From positions 1,192,340-1,256,339 of the forward strand of contig VJWN01000001.1 of assembly GCA_007644065.1 (NCBI GenBank): a stretch of DNA of 64,000 bases, written 5' to 3'. The stretch's first letter is position 1; every line of letters starts with the position of its first letter. This DNA is from Margaritispora aquatica. Taxonomy: Eukaryota > Ascomycota > Leotiomycetes > Helotiales > Discinellaceae. The position numbers and the translations under genes are program-made. A model generated the notes under the pieces. It had not been told where the DNA came from and did no database searches. It saw nothing but the letters and a program-made list of their open reading frames with translations. Positions 31,873 to 41,778 of this stretch are shown here, in pieces.

Positions 31873-32715
31873 TCACGCTCGTCCAGTGCTCTGCGTCAAA
31901 CCCCCATCTACTACAATCTCTGTACCAGTAATATACGCAGCCTCTCTACTTGCCAAGAACAATGCCGCATTCGCAACATCCCAAGCCGAACCCATCTTCC
32001 CCATCGGCACCTGCTGGTCCCTCACCTTGCAATACCCCTCATAGTCTCCGTCCGCATACTTGTTTGCTAGCATCCTCACTAGAGGCGTGTTGATAAGTCC
32101 CGGGACGACTGTGTTCAACCTTACGCCTTTGTCTGCGTATATCACAGCGGTCGTGCGTGTGAAAGACAGAATGGCAGCTTTAGCGGTGGAGTACGCAACC
32201 TGTGGTTTCGCTATGTATCGCAGACCTGATACAGAAGAGATATTGACTACGTTCCCTGACCTCTGTTTCTCCATAATGGGCAACACGAGATGGCATGTCA
32301 AGTACACAGACTTGAGATTCACATCCATCTGTTGGTCCCATACCCCCTCTTCAATCGTTACCGGATCACCTGGCTCGCTTCGTCCAACATTATTCACCAA
32401 CACGTCAATTCTACCATGTTTCTTCATACACGCATCCACGAACTCCCGCATGGATGTAGAAGATGTTGCATTGGCATGCATGACTGTGATGTTGGTCGAA
32501 GGAGTGTCAGCTAAGATGGTATCTTTTGATATCTCGGCAGCTGGGAGAGAGATATCACAGCCAAAGATGATGGCGCCTTGACGGGCGAAGAGAGTTGCTA
32601 TTGCGAGGCCATTGCCCCATCCCTGGCCAACGCATCCGATTCCTGTGATAAGGACGACTTGGTCGGTGAGATCATGCATTTTGCGCGAGGTTGGGGGAGC
32701 TTTGACAGTTGACAT
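31873..32715 (-). CDS. Short-chain dehydrogenase/reductase (classical SDR)
   Basis: Single exon, 280 residues, the usual length for a classical SDR. The nucleotide-binding start is VVLITGIGCVGQGWGNGLAIA (residues about 20-40), a slightly stretched TGxxxGxG motif, followed by GCDIS in place of the usual acidic NAD-selecting strand end, NVG at VLVNNVGRSEPG (about 107-118), and the catalytic NISSVSGLRYI with YSTAK (about 159-190), giving the Ser-Tyr-Lys triad. The end has VPGLINTPLV and ASREAAYITGTEIVVDGGL. These features predict an NAD(P)-dependent alcohol or keto oxidoreductase; the substrate cannot be told. The aspartate in GCDIS favours NAD(H) over NADP(H). It stands alone with no biosynthetic cluster around it. 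Confidence 0.9.
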   Translation of the reverse strand: MSTVKAPPTSRKMHDLTDQVVLITGIGCVGQGWGNGLAIATLFARQGAIIFGCDISLPAAEISKDTILADTPSTNITVMHANATSSTSMREFVDACMKKHGRIDVLVNNVGRSEPGDPVTIEEGVWDQQMDVNLKSVYLTCHLVLPIMEKQRSGNVVNISSVSGLRYIAKPQVAYSTAKAAILSFTRTTAVIYADKGVRLNTVVPGLINTPLVRMLANKYADGDYEGYCKVRDQQVPMGKMGSAWDVANAALFLASREAAYITGTEIVVDGGLTQSTGRA

Positions 32716-33845
32716 TCTTTCAGATGGCGCCCTTATAATAACTTTGTTCGCGAAGCCAGCAGGGAATCTTACGCAGGCTTTATTTACAGAATGTTGGTAC
32801 TACTATAGCAGATTAGCTTTTGATGATATTTTAGAATGTGGTGGTAATGCTTCCCCAATTTCCCACAAATCAGTTTCTTCGCTCTACAAGTTGAACCTCA
32901 GCTCGGTAATACAGGTCGACCACAATACTCTAGAATGGCTCGCATTAGAGATTTTTATTCAAATTCAATTACATTTTAGATGAGAACATCAGACCATGTG
33001 ATGCCTTCCAACATCAGATGGCGGAATTAGGAATGCGGGGTTCTTAGTGGTCTAATTTGCGGGGTTGGTTCTCTTGGAGGCAGCTCTCGCTTAATAATCT
33101 ATCATCGAAAGTCATCAACATTTAAAACAGCATAATCCTGTTATGCCCTTTCCCACTATTGCTTTTGCTTGGATGGACATGTATCATTATAGATGTGTTC
33201 ATGGATGTGGTAGTTGCCCACAAATGTTGGTTTGCCTCTGATCTCCTCAATCTCAGGTAAGGGGGCAATAAACGAGAAAGCAAGCATATCTTTCATCTAG
33301 ATGATGATTTCTCTGAAACAGTGACAGCAATGGCAAGTTGGGATAATCATTAAAATATATGGGTAATTCATTGATATGGATGGTATCAATTTCAGAGGTA
33401 CTTTCATAGATTAAAAATGAAGTGTTTCGATGAAGGGGCAAGACGAGGTTACAGAAAGAATATTGGAGAACATGAATTTGAATCACCACACAATACAAAG
33501 CATATGGGAATCAGCACCCAGGGAACTTATTCACAATCGTTAGAACTTCCGCCCTTTAATGAATATAGTCAACATGAACTTGATATTTACGAATCCACAA
33601 AGCCACTAAAGTGGATCACATATTCACGAATGGCTGGACTCATAATTCGCAACAACTCCCAGCACATTTTCAATTAATATATATTTCCAACCCCGCGCAC
33701 CTTAGACAACACTTAACCAGAACAAGAACTACAAACTGAACCATGCCCTATTGCGCACACTCTGCAAACCCCAAGTACTCATCACCTCAACCTCAAAATT
33801 GGATATCATTTCAACACATCCGGTACATCACACACGAAGCTCATA
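32716..33845. other. Intergenic region, AT-rich
   Basis: Divergent region between the SDR (minus) and the MARVEL-like gene (plus). A frame at 33417-33677 is open for 86 codons but AT-driven and without motifs, so it is not called. Confidence 0.4.
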
Positions 33846-34594
33846 ATGCCAGCCGCCCAAGTTGCATCAAAAGCACTCAACAAAACCAGAGTAGTCCTGA
33901 CCAGATCATGGAAAGATCAACTTGGTCTCTTCGCCCGCATTGTCGAGATCCCGTTCTGTTTTGGCCTCTTCGTCACTGCCGCAGTAAGCATGGGCGCGCA
34001 AAGCAATCCTGCTTCTGATGTCCTTGTGGTATTCTCCTTAAGTAATTTATCTTTCGTAGATAGAAGTGATAAGGCGGCTGATCATGGTGATGTTTTAGCA
34101 CTCTCTCTGATAGCGATTCTCTGGTGCATATCGACATTAGTACCGAATAAGTTCATCAAGGGATTTTTCCATTGGCCCGTTGATCTATTCTTCTTGTTTA
34201 CCCTTGGTGTCGTTACTGGGATGTTTGTCACTGTAAGCTCATTTCCCTCCACACCCACACTGAAAGAATGTCCTGGCTAATCGAAAGAAGAAAGTCGAAA
34301 CCATCTGCTATGGCACAGACCGCCATGTCTGGGACTGGTCCCAACTTACTGTAAAAGATGACTGCAGTAGAGCGAAGGCTTCTCACGCTTTCGCATTCAT
34401 GAGTACCATGGGCTTCGTTATATCATTTTTGACTGTAAACTTCCGAACCCCTCATCTTTCCGCTATGCAAATGTCGAGAGCTAACTGATGTGTGGGAATA
34501 GGGTGCTCTGATGGCTTATAAGACCAGTTCCTGGAGGTTGAAACGAACATATACGGAAGATAGGAAGGCTTCTATCACATCAGTGACAATATAA
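33846..34594 (+). CDS. MARVEL-like four-TM membrane protein
   Basis: Exons 33846-34232, 34291-34434 and 34502-34594, all joined at phase 0 (donors GTAAGC and GTAAAC, acceptors AGAAG and AATAG), giving 207 residues. Four hydrophobic segments appear: IPFCFGLFVTAAVSMG (about 36-52), LALSLIAILWCISTLV (about 82-98), VDLFFLFTLGVVTGMFVT (about 112-130) and FAFMSTMGFVISFLTGALMAY (about 161-182). Two cysteines and a tryptophan (ICYGTDRHVWDW, DDCSRA) lie in the loop between segments 3 and 4. The size, four segments and the short ends fit small fungal MARVEL-domain proteins, thought to act in membrane apposition or eisosome-type domains. The family assignment is by layout only. The first acceptor (GAAAGAAG) is purine-rich and weak, so that junction is less certain. 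Confidence 0.65.
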
Positions 34595-35055
34595 GCAATA
34601 GTGAGGTGCAGACATAGATGACCGGATCCAGGGTGATGGAAGTTACCACTTTTCAAGGAAGGTGGATAGCGAGGGAATTACGAAATCTGCTTCATGTATA
34701 GAAGACCGCTGCTTTGTGCTTGAGGAGTAGGTATATCACAAATGATATGCTTCGAATCATTGGACACTACCAAAATATATGAGTTGAGGCACTGGGTATG
34801 CTGTAATGAGCTTGAAAAGTGACACGTTGCCGTTGTTGAGTCTTGAAAGTCTTTTGCACGCGGAAACAATACTTGGCATGCTCCTCAACATCGATCATCG
34901 CTTAGCTGAAATGCTCAAAGTGTTGTGGCACTTGCCAACTGTGTGAACATCACAATCAGCATACGTTTATCAAAACAAGCTTTGAAAGAATGATCCCTTG
35001 CTCAAAATGATCAAAATCTAGATTGGTATAATCCTTCTATTTACCCATACATTTT
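34595..35055. other. Convergent intergenic region
   Basis: 3' flanks of the MARVEL-like gene and the DnaJ gene. No gene seen. Confidence 0.5.
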
Positions 35056-36423
35056 TTACAACTCATCTTTCCCGTTCGATGATACTGGTCCAGATGGTCT
35101 TCCACTATCCTTGTGTAGGTCAACTCCATTCTTCTTCCTCCACTTCTCCCACATAGCCCAAAAGTCTTTCTCCATTGGCTTATCCATTTGGTCTGGCAGA
35201 ATCACGGTGTACTCCACGAGAAGATCTCCATATTGGGTCTCGTGAAAAGCCTGCTCGCCATCCTCGTGCCATATTGGCATTCCCTCACCAGTGACTCTCT
35301 CGACCTGACCAGGCTGGATGACCTGACCTCTCGTTCGCTTCAACTCAACAATGTGACCATCCAAGTGAGTGAGGTTGCGAGTCCACCCACCCATCCAGGC
35401 TTCCCTAAGAGACAAAGTCTCCTTCCAGTGCAAATCATGATCCTTCCTGCGGAAGAACGTGCCATCAACTCGTAATTCGTTATCTTCGTCCAAGCTCGCC
35501 TCCTTCTCCACCAATGTAACGTGCAAATCTCCTGCAGCATAGTCTGGGCTCTGCTCAGCCTCGCCCTCATAATTGATTTTGGTTCCTTTGGGTGCGCCTT
35601 TTGGAATGACAAGCTGGTGAGTGACTACTTTTCGAACGACTCTTGATCCCGAGCAAACAGGACACTTGTGCTTAATGGTCTTTCCTTGTCCGCCACAAGC
35701 GTCGCAATTAACCTGGACTTGCTGAAAGATTCCTGGTGCAAGCATGTGCTTCTTGATTTGTACACCATGTCCGTTACATGACGAACAAGTATCAACTTGA
35801 CCGTCAGCACTTCCGGAGCCCTCGCATTCGTCGCAAATCTCTTGTCTCTCTAATTGGAACTCGGTAGTGTGCCCATTGTAGAAGTCTCTTAGAGGTAGAC
35901 CAACTCGTACTTCCATATCCTGTCCACGACGTTGTCCATGCTGGTGACCATGTCCACCACCACCGAAGAAGCGGGAGAAAAGATCAAATGGATCATGGTG
36001 CTGTCCGCCTCCACCTCCTTGTTGTCGTTGCTTCAAGCCTTCGTGTCCGTACTGATCATATATTTTCCGCGATTCGGCGTCGGAAAGAGCTTCGTACGCT
36101 TCAGCGACCTCGACGAACTTCTGTTTCGCTTCCTCATTTCCACTGCTGGAGGTGTGAGTAAATTGGGGGAGACTTTTGGCACAGTCCAAGAGCGGGAGAC
36201 ACATACGGGTTCTTATCCGGATGGTATTTCTTACTCAGTGTCCGGTATGCCCTCTTGATGTCTTTTTCTGAAGCCGACTTGTCTATCCCGAGGAGCTGAA
36301 TGATATTAGCATGCTACTAACCACAATTGGTCTCTCCAAGGAGCTCACCTTATAGAAATCCTCGGCACAGAGAGAAAATTGTAATAGGCACAAGAGTACC
36401 ACGGCTACGGAAGGAAGCCACAT
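35056..36423 (-). CDS. ER-lumenal DnaJ (Hsp40) co-chaperone, Scj1-like
   Basis: Three exons, 36349-36423, 36207-36295 and 35056-36145, in phase over introns of 53 and 61 nt, giving 417 residues. A signal peptide ([21 protein letters not shown]) leads into a J domain containing [16 protein letters not shown] with the HPD triad, split by the second intron. A glycine-rich segment ([19 protein letters not shown]) precedes the zinc-binding domain with four CxxCxGxG-type repeats: [24 protein letters not shown] and CPVCSGSR. The substrate-binding beta domain follows, and the protein ends in GKDEL, an ER-retrieval signal. These are the marks of a type I J protein that delivers unfolded chains to BiP/Kar2 and assists folding and ERAD. 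No expected residue is missing. Confidence 0.95.
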
Positions 36424-36864
36424 CTTTGCGCCGCCAATGCGCCAGGCTCTGAATGAAGAATTGGATGACGCTTGAAAAGTGTATAATAGTAGAATTGAAG
36501 GCGGCAACGAATGTATGTAAAGAGGGACAGAGTTGAAGTGAATAGAGGAGGTAATCCTGCCCTGAATTATTTATTCCTGACCAGTGTCCAGATAGCCACC
36601 GTGTCTTCACTTATCGGCGAAATTGAGGGCGGATTGCAGGGGTCTCACATGCTACGGCGACCCGCCCAAAAGCTATGCGCCATGAGCCAAAAAGCTTAGC
36701 CAAAAAGAGTAACTCGGTTTAGGACAGGCAGTCAACGAAGGTTTAAATCTCTCCTTCACCAACTCTCTTTCTACTATCAGGTCGGTTGCTCTTAAGTCTC
36801 TGGCTTGTGAGTAGATCTGCTAACACTTATACAGCCCCAATTCCTTCTCCATATCACTTTGCCG
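36424..36864. promoter_or_regulatory. Divergent promoter, ER DnaJ / Prp2
   Basis: The two start codons are 441 nt apart on opposite strands. A GCTAAC branch-like site (36818-36823) and CAG acceptor (36832-36834) just before the Prp2 start suggest an intron in the Prp2 5' leader. The donor could be GTCGGT at 36781. A GTGAGT at 36807 would leave only 28 nt. CCAAT-like elements were not resolved. Confidence 0.4.
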
Positions 36865-39864
36865 ATGGCATCCAAGAAGTATGCGCTTCTTCCCATGGAG
36901 GAGGACGATTTGGGCCCAGCCAAAGTTGTCACGAAAAAGAAAGAGAAAAAACGACACAGCGAGAAGTCCTCCTCTTCACGGCGCGAGAAGCACACCAGGG
37001 AACATAGTCAAGAGCGGTCACCGCGTCGCGAACCAGAACCCCGTTCGAAGACAATTCGAAAACGAGATGTAAATGAAGCAGACTTCGACGACAGATGGGG
37101 CGATGAGGAGTATGTCTCCCAGGAAGAGCCAGAATTTCAAGAGTCTGCGCCAAAAAGGGTGAAGACAGATCATGAAGATGACGGCTTGGATGATGAAGAG
37201 AGACAGCGGAGGCGTGACCAGGCAGACAAGGACGCCTTCGCGAAAAGACTCAAGGAAAAGGATTCAGAGAAGAAGAATGCAGATGGAGTAGCAGCTAAGA
37301 GAGATAGTGCTCTAGCCCAGCGGAGAGCTATGGCAGACGATGCTGCTCTTCGGAGTGCTGCTCTACCAGATCTCAGGGAAAGGTCAAGGCAGGAGTACCT
37401 CAAGAAGCGAGAGGCAGAGAGACTTGCTTTGTTGAGAAAGCAAGTCCAAGAAGAGATGGAGGAGCTGAGGAGTGGTGTCAGGCTCTCTGAGAAGGAGAAG
37501 GCGGAATTTGCGAAGAATCGGGAGGTGTTACGAATCGCAGAAGAACGATTGAAGATCGACGATCATCTGGATGGTTATGCCATGCCGGAAGACTATATCA
37601 CAGAGAAGGGCAAAATTGATCGGAAAAAGAAAGAGGATGCTATGTACAAGAGATATGTGGAAACTGATCAGTATGGCAAGGAGGTTTTTGTGACCGAGCA
37701 TGAAGAGTGGGAAAGGGAGCAGGCAGCAAAAGCAAAGGGTCAGATTCAAAGTACCGAGCGAGTAGATGGGGGGGAGTATGATTACCTTCTAGACGAAGCA
37801 CAGGGCATCCAGTGGGTCCTGAACTCGAAAATGGCAGGGAAGGGGATGACTAAAGAGCAGCAACTGCTATCTGACCAGCTCCAGGCGGCCGAGAGAAAAG
37901 CATTGTCTATTCAGGAAGTTCGCAAAAGTTTGCCTGTCTATGCATATAGAGACCAATTTATAGCTGCCATGCAGGAGCACCAAACGCTGGTTATCGTTGG
38001 TGAGACTGGATCTGGAAAATCCACGCAATTGGCACAGTACCTAGTCGAGGCAAATCTGAATGATGGACTAAAGGTTGGCTGTACCCAGCCTCGAAGAGTT
38101 GCAGCTATGAGTGTAGCTGCGCGTGTCGCCGAAGAGATGGGTACGAAACTTGGAAACGAAGTTGGTTACTCTATCAGATTCGAAGATCAAACCAGCGACA
38201 AAACGATCATCAAATATATGACTGAGGGAGTTTTGCTGAAAGAAGCTATAGGAGATCCGACCTTGTCAGCATATTCAACGTTGATCATCGATGAAGCGCA
38301 CGAGAGAGGTGTGAATACCGATGTGTTACTTGCTCTAATTAAGCAAGTGGCAATGGAACGTCCTGATTTGAGAGTAATCATTGCCTCGGCTACTATGGAC
38401 GCTAACAAGTTTGCTGAGTATTTGGATTGTCCAATTTTCAATATTCCAGGAAGAGCATATCCTGTAGACATCTACAATGTCCCAGAGCCAGAGGCAAATT
38501 ATTTAGCTGCGGCTGTTACCACAGTGTTTCAGATCCATACCAGTCAAGTAGGTCAAGGTGACATACTTGTCTTCCTGACTGGACAAGAAGAGATCGAGGC
38601 AGCTGCAACCAGTATCACAGAGATATCACGTAAGCTAGGGTCCAAGGCAAGGGAACTGATCTGTTGTCCTATTTACGCAAATTTACCTTCTGAGGAGCAA
38701 TCGAAGATTTTCGAGCCAACTCCTATGGGAGCTCGCAAAGTCGTTCTTGCAACTAATATCGCCGAGACTAGTTTGACTATCGATGGTATTCTATATGTCG
38801 TCGATTGTGGATTTCACAAGGAGAATATCTTCAATCCCACTACCGGCATGTCTAAATTGGTGACAGTTCCTTGTTCAAGAGCAGCTGCAAATCAGAGGTC
38901 GGGTCGAGCTGGACGTACCGCACCAGGAAAATGCTTCAGGTTGTACACGAAATGGGCATATATGAACGAAATGGAGCAATCTGCAATGCCTGAAATCTTG
39001 CGATGCTCATTAGTCCCTGTACTACTACAGCTGAAAAGCATGGGTATTCATGAAATTTTAGACTTCGACTTTATCGACCCACCTCCAACAGAGACTTTAA
39101 TTAGTGCTCTGAATGAGCTTTTCGCCCTCGGGGCCTTGAATCACAAGGGAGAACTGACAAAACTGGGTCGCCAGCTTGCTGAGCTTCCAATTGATGTGAA
39201 GAATGCAAAGTCTATTCTTGCAGCTGATAAGTTTGGTTGCGTGGAGGAGATCCTATCAATCGTTTCGATGCTCGGCGAAGCATCAACTCTTTTCTTCCGA
39301 CCAAAAGACAAGAAGATCCATGCAGATTCGGCTCGGTCTAGGTTCACCATCAAAGAAGGTGGTGATCATCTTACACTGCTCAATGTCTTCAATCAATTCG
39401 TTGATAGCGACTACAGTCTTGTATGGTGCCGAGAAAACTTTTTGGACTACAAAACGCTCCAACGAGTTCGCCTCGTTCGAGAACAACTCGCCAAACTCTG
39501 TGACAGAGTCGAAGTTACCATGTCGACCTGTGGCGCTGCTGATCTCGTGCCCATCCAAAAAGCCCTAACATCGGGCTTCTTCGCAAACGCCGCTCGCTTA
39601 CAGAAAGGAGGCGACAGCTATCGCACAATGGGAACAAGCAATACTGTTGTATATATCCATCCATCATCAGTGCTGATGAACGCCAATCCACCGCATAAGA
39701 CAGTGCTATTCTATGAAGTAGCCGAGACAACAAAGGCGTATATGCGAAACTGTATGCCAATCAAGCCAGAGTGGTTGACTGAGCTAGCGCCACATTTCCA
39801 TAAGAAAAAGGATCTGGAAGGGTTGGAGGAGAAGAAGATGCCAAAGAATTCGGGTCGGATGTAA
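36865..39864 (+). CDS. prp2: DEAH-box spliceosomal ATPase Prp2 (DHX16 type)
   Basis: Single exon, 999 residues. A charged, arginine- and serine-rich N-terminal third (EKSSSSRREKHTREHSQERS) precedes the helicase core. Motif I GETGSGKST is at about residues 379-387, motif Ia TQPRRVAAMSVAARV follows, motif II DEAH at about 475-478, motif III SAT at about 507-509, motif IV-V TNIAETSLTIDGILYVVD, and motif VI QRSGRAGR at about 675-682. The C-terminal winged-helix, ratchet and OB-fold regions are present (HPSSVLMNANPPHKTVLFYE, KAYMRNCMPIKPEWLTELAP). Overall the protein is closest in feel to Prp2/Cdc28/DHX16, which remodels the B-act spliceosome before the first transesterification together with Spp2; Prp22, Prp16 and Prp43 differ in their N-termini. 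The assignment among DEAH paralogues is by length and N-terminus (VSQEEPEF, YDYLLDEAQGIQWVL). Confidence 0.92.
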   Translation: MASKKYALLPMEEDDLGPAKVVTKKKEKKRHSEKSSSSRREKHTREHSQERSPRREPEPRSKTIRKRDVNEADFDDRWGDEEYVSQEEPEFQESAPKRVKTDHEDDGLDDEERQRRRDQADKDAFAKRLKEKDSEKKNADGVAAKRDSALAQRRAMADDAALRSAALPDLRERSRQEYLKKREAERLALLRKQVQEEMEELRSGVRLSEKEKAEFAKNREVLRIAEERLKIDDHLDGYAMPEDYITEKGKIDRKKKEDAMYKRYVETDQYGKEVFVTEHEEWEREQAAKAKGQIQSTERVDGGEYDYLLDEAQGIQWVLNSKMAGKGMTKEQQLLSDQLQAAERKALSIQEVRKSLPVYAYRDQFIAAMQEHQTLVIVGETGSGKSTQLAQYLVEANLNDGLKVGCTQPRRVAAMSVAARVAEEMGTKLGNEVGYSIRFEDQTSDKTIIKYMTEGVLLKEAIGDPTLSAYSTLIIDEAHERGVNTDVLLALIKQVAMERPDLRVIIASATMDANKFAEYLDCPIFNIPGRAYPVDIYNVPEPEANYLAAAVTTVFQIHTSQVGQGDILVFLTGQEEIEAAATSITEISRKLGSKARELICCPIYANLPSEEQSKIFEPTPMGARKVVLATNIAETSLTIDGILYVVDCGFHKENIFNPTTGMSKLVTVPCSRAAANQRSGRAGRTAPGKCFRLYTKWAYMNEMEQSAMPEILRCSLVPVLLQLKSMGIHEILDFDFIDPPPTETLISALNELFALGALNHKGELTKLGRQLAELPIDVKNAKSILAADKFGCVEEILSIVSMLGEASTLFFRPKDKKIHADSARSRFTIKEGGDHLTLLNVFNQFVDSDYSLVWCRENFLDYKTLQRVRLVREQLAKLCDRVEVTMSTCGAADLVPIQKALTSGFFANAARLQKGGDSYRTMGTSNTVVYIHPSSVLMNANPPHKTVLFYEVAETTKAYMRNCMPIKPEWLTELAPHFHKKKDLEGLEEKKMPKNSGRM

Positions 39865-40650
39865 GAACAAGCATATATATATTATTAAATGATACCTTGA
39901 AATCCTCCAATTGCCTTGACATCTTTTGCTGCTTTCTGCTCCTTGTTGACAAGAATTCTGTCGATGGAGGTAGGCACAGCTACTCTGTCATCTTAGGAAT
40001 CTATCCACGTCTCGTGGGCAGATCTCTGTGGAGTGCATTTGCAAAGCTCAGGACTTCAATTGTCTTTCAGGTTTCAAGACACTCAAGACGAGTTGTTGAT
40101 CACAATTTATGGGTAGAGACATGAGCACGAGGTAGCTGTTAGTAGTTCTGTGGGTCGTAGGCAACATTCAAGGATGACCAAAGAGGTGTTTCGATGGATC
40201 TGTACGTGAATATCCGAGAACCTTCACCATCTGCGCTCAACCAACTTAATAAGCGAATTACGAGACATGGTAAAGCTTTGATACCTATTATTTATCTTGA
40301 ACTACTGGACACAATCACTATAGGTTGCTAACAGAGCGCTGAGCACAACAATCATACATCAAATGGGGAGATCCTAATAAAGAACCTTGCCTCTTGATTC
40401 ACAATTCTTGAGCATTAGAATGTTCTGAGCACATTGAAGCTATCTTCGAACATCCTGACTCAACGCCAGAATCCTCTCAAGTATAAGATCTCACACTCAA
40501 ACAATGAGTCTCCTCATACACAGCTGACCATCTTCACAGTCCAACAAACTACTCATACTCCAACAACTACAACCAAATACACTTCAAATACGACGCACAT
40601 TACACAATACACGATACACACTTCACCCACGCCTACAAAAAAACATAAAA
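39865..40650. other. Intergenic region with CA-rich leader
   Basis: No gene in the left part. From about 40540 to 40650 the plus strand is rich in A and C (ACTACAACCAAATACACTTC type), resembling the 5' leader of a highly expressed fungal gene in front of the small frame at 40651. Confidence 0.4.
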
Positions 40651-40881
40651 ATGTACACCCAAGCCTACAACACCTCCACCCCCTTCTCCTTCCGCTTCAG
40701 CAACCACTCGGTCCAACTCGAACGCCCCGCAACTCCCCCACCAGTCGAGGAGCCAGCTCCAGCAACAAACAACTCCTCCGCCTTCGTGAACTACGCTCTC
40801 CAGCTCGAGACGGTACTTCCACCTCCGCCTTCACCGGGAACGGCTCCTGGTGTTCCGCCGAATACCCCTGCTCAGGCTTGA
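40651..40881 (+). CDS. Small proline-rich protein, unknown
   Basis: Seventy-six residues from the ATG at 40651, which has a purine at -3 (AAAAATG) and a CA-rich leader. The protein has an internal near-repeat, SNHSVQLE and VNYALQLE, about 28 residues apart, with proline-rich linkers (PATPPPVEEPAP, PPPPSPGTAPGVPPNTPAQA). No signal peptide or membrane segment. No family recognised. Two longer frames overlap in other phases, but the codon usage (C-rich third positions) and start context favour this one. It may be a small cytosolic or effector-like orphan, or not be coding at all. Confidence 0.45.
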   Translation: MYTQAYNTSTPFSFRFSNHSVQLERPATPPPVEEPAPATNNSSAFVNYALQLETVLPPPPSPGTAPGVPPNTPAQA

Positions 40882-41778
40882 GCATCGTCTCCGGTGATCA
40901 GTGCTACTCAAAGGGGAGGAGAACTTGGAGAAACGAGGAGAGGATTCATGAGGAAAAAATGCTTTACAAAAACCGTTGACGGTCTTGCTCATTAAAGGAC
41001 ATACAAAACGTAATGAAGTGGGCTCCACAGCAAACACACCCAACACAACATACCCAAAAGCTACAAAGGTGTTTTAGCGCTATATCGGTGTACTTAGCTC
41101 GGCTTTACTTGACACGGATTTGCTTTTGACAAGAGTGCTTTATCGATGGATTTGGATAGGGGTGTGAAGTGATATGGAGTTTCATCGAGCCGAGAGGTGT
41201 TTTAGCACTGAAGAGTAGGGGGCTAGAGTGGAGATGTAGTGGTATGGTAGTTGTAATAGTATAAGGAGGAAAATGCTTCAAGTGTTGGAGTTTGCCTACA
41301 AGTATTGCAATGTAAGGTTTTACATCGGTGTCTATTTCTAGATATTGGTCACTATACTTATTTGCTGAAGTCAAAGTGTAGATTATAAACAGGACGAGAG
41401 TGCTTTTGTCCTGTTTGTGTTAAGTCCTCGTCTCTCGCCTCAAGTGGGCAGTCGATGGCCCCTTTCTTGGTCTCGCTTATTAACCGAGTTGTATTCTCAC
41501 AGGTCCAGGTTGAGACTCTCGGATTATTTTGAGATAGGACGTAGGTTCAGATGGGTAGTCATTGAAAATAGATATGTGTAAAGAAATTCTAAACATTGGT
41601 CTAGGATCGCTAAAGTCTAATTAAGGAAAGATTGTGAGATGCAAATTCAAATTCAAAAGGAAACAACAAGCCAAGAGCATCCAGCCAAAGAAACAAGGAA
41701 ATGACATGGACAAAGAAAAATTCGACACGTCTCCGCAACTAATCATCATTCCTCATAATTCAACCATCACTTGGCCAC
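40882..41778. other. Intergenic region
   Basis: No gene seen. The duplicated phrase GAGGTGTTTTAGC(A/G)CT occurs near 41068-41080 and 41195-41208, about 125 nt apart (the first as AAGGTGTTTTAGCGCT). Confidence 0.4.

Noticed and set aside
33417..33677. 86-codon plus-strand frame in AT-rich spacer
   Set aside because: No motif, no splice context, no neighbours suggesting a gene.
40434..40979. 181-residue threonine-rich frame overlapping the small protein at 40651
   Set aside because: Its length comes from the CA-rich leader; it has no conserved motif and ends in mixed composition.
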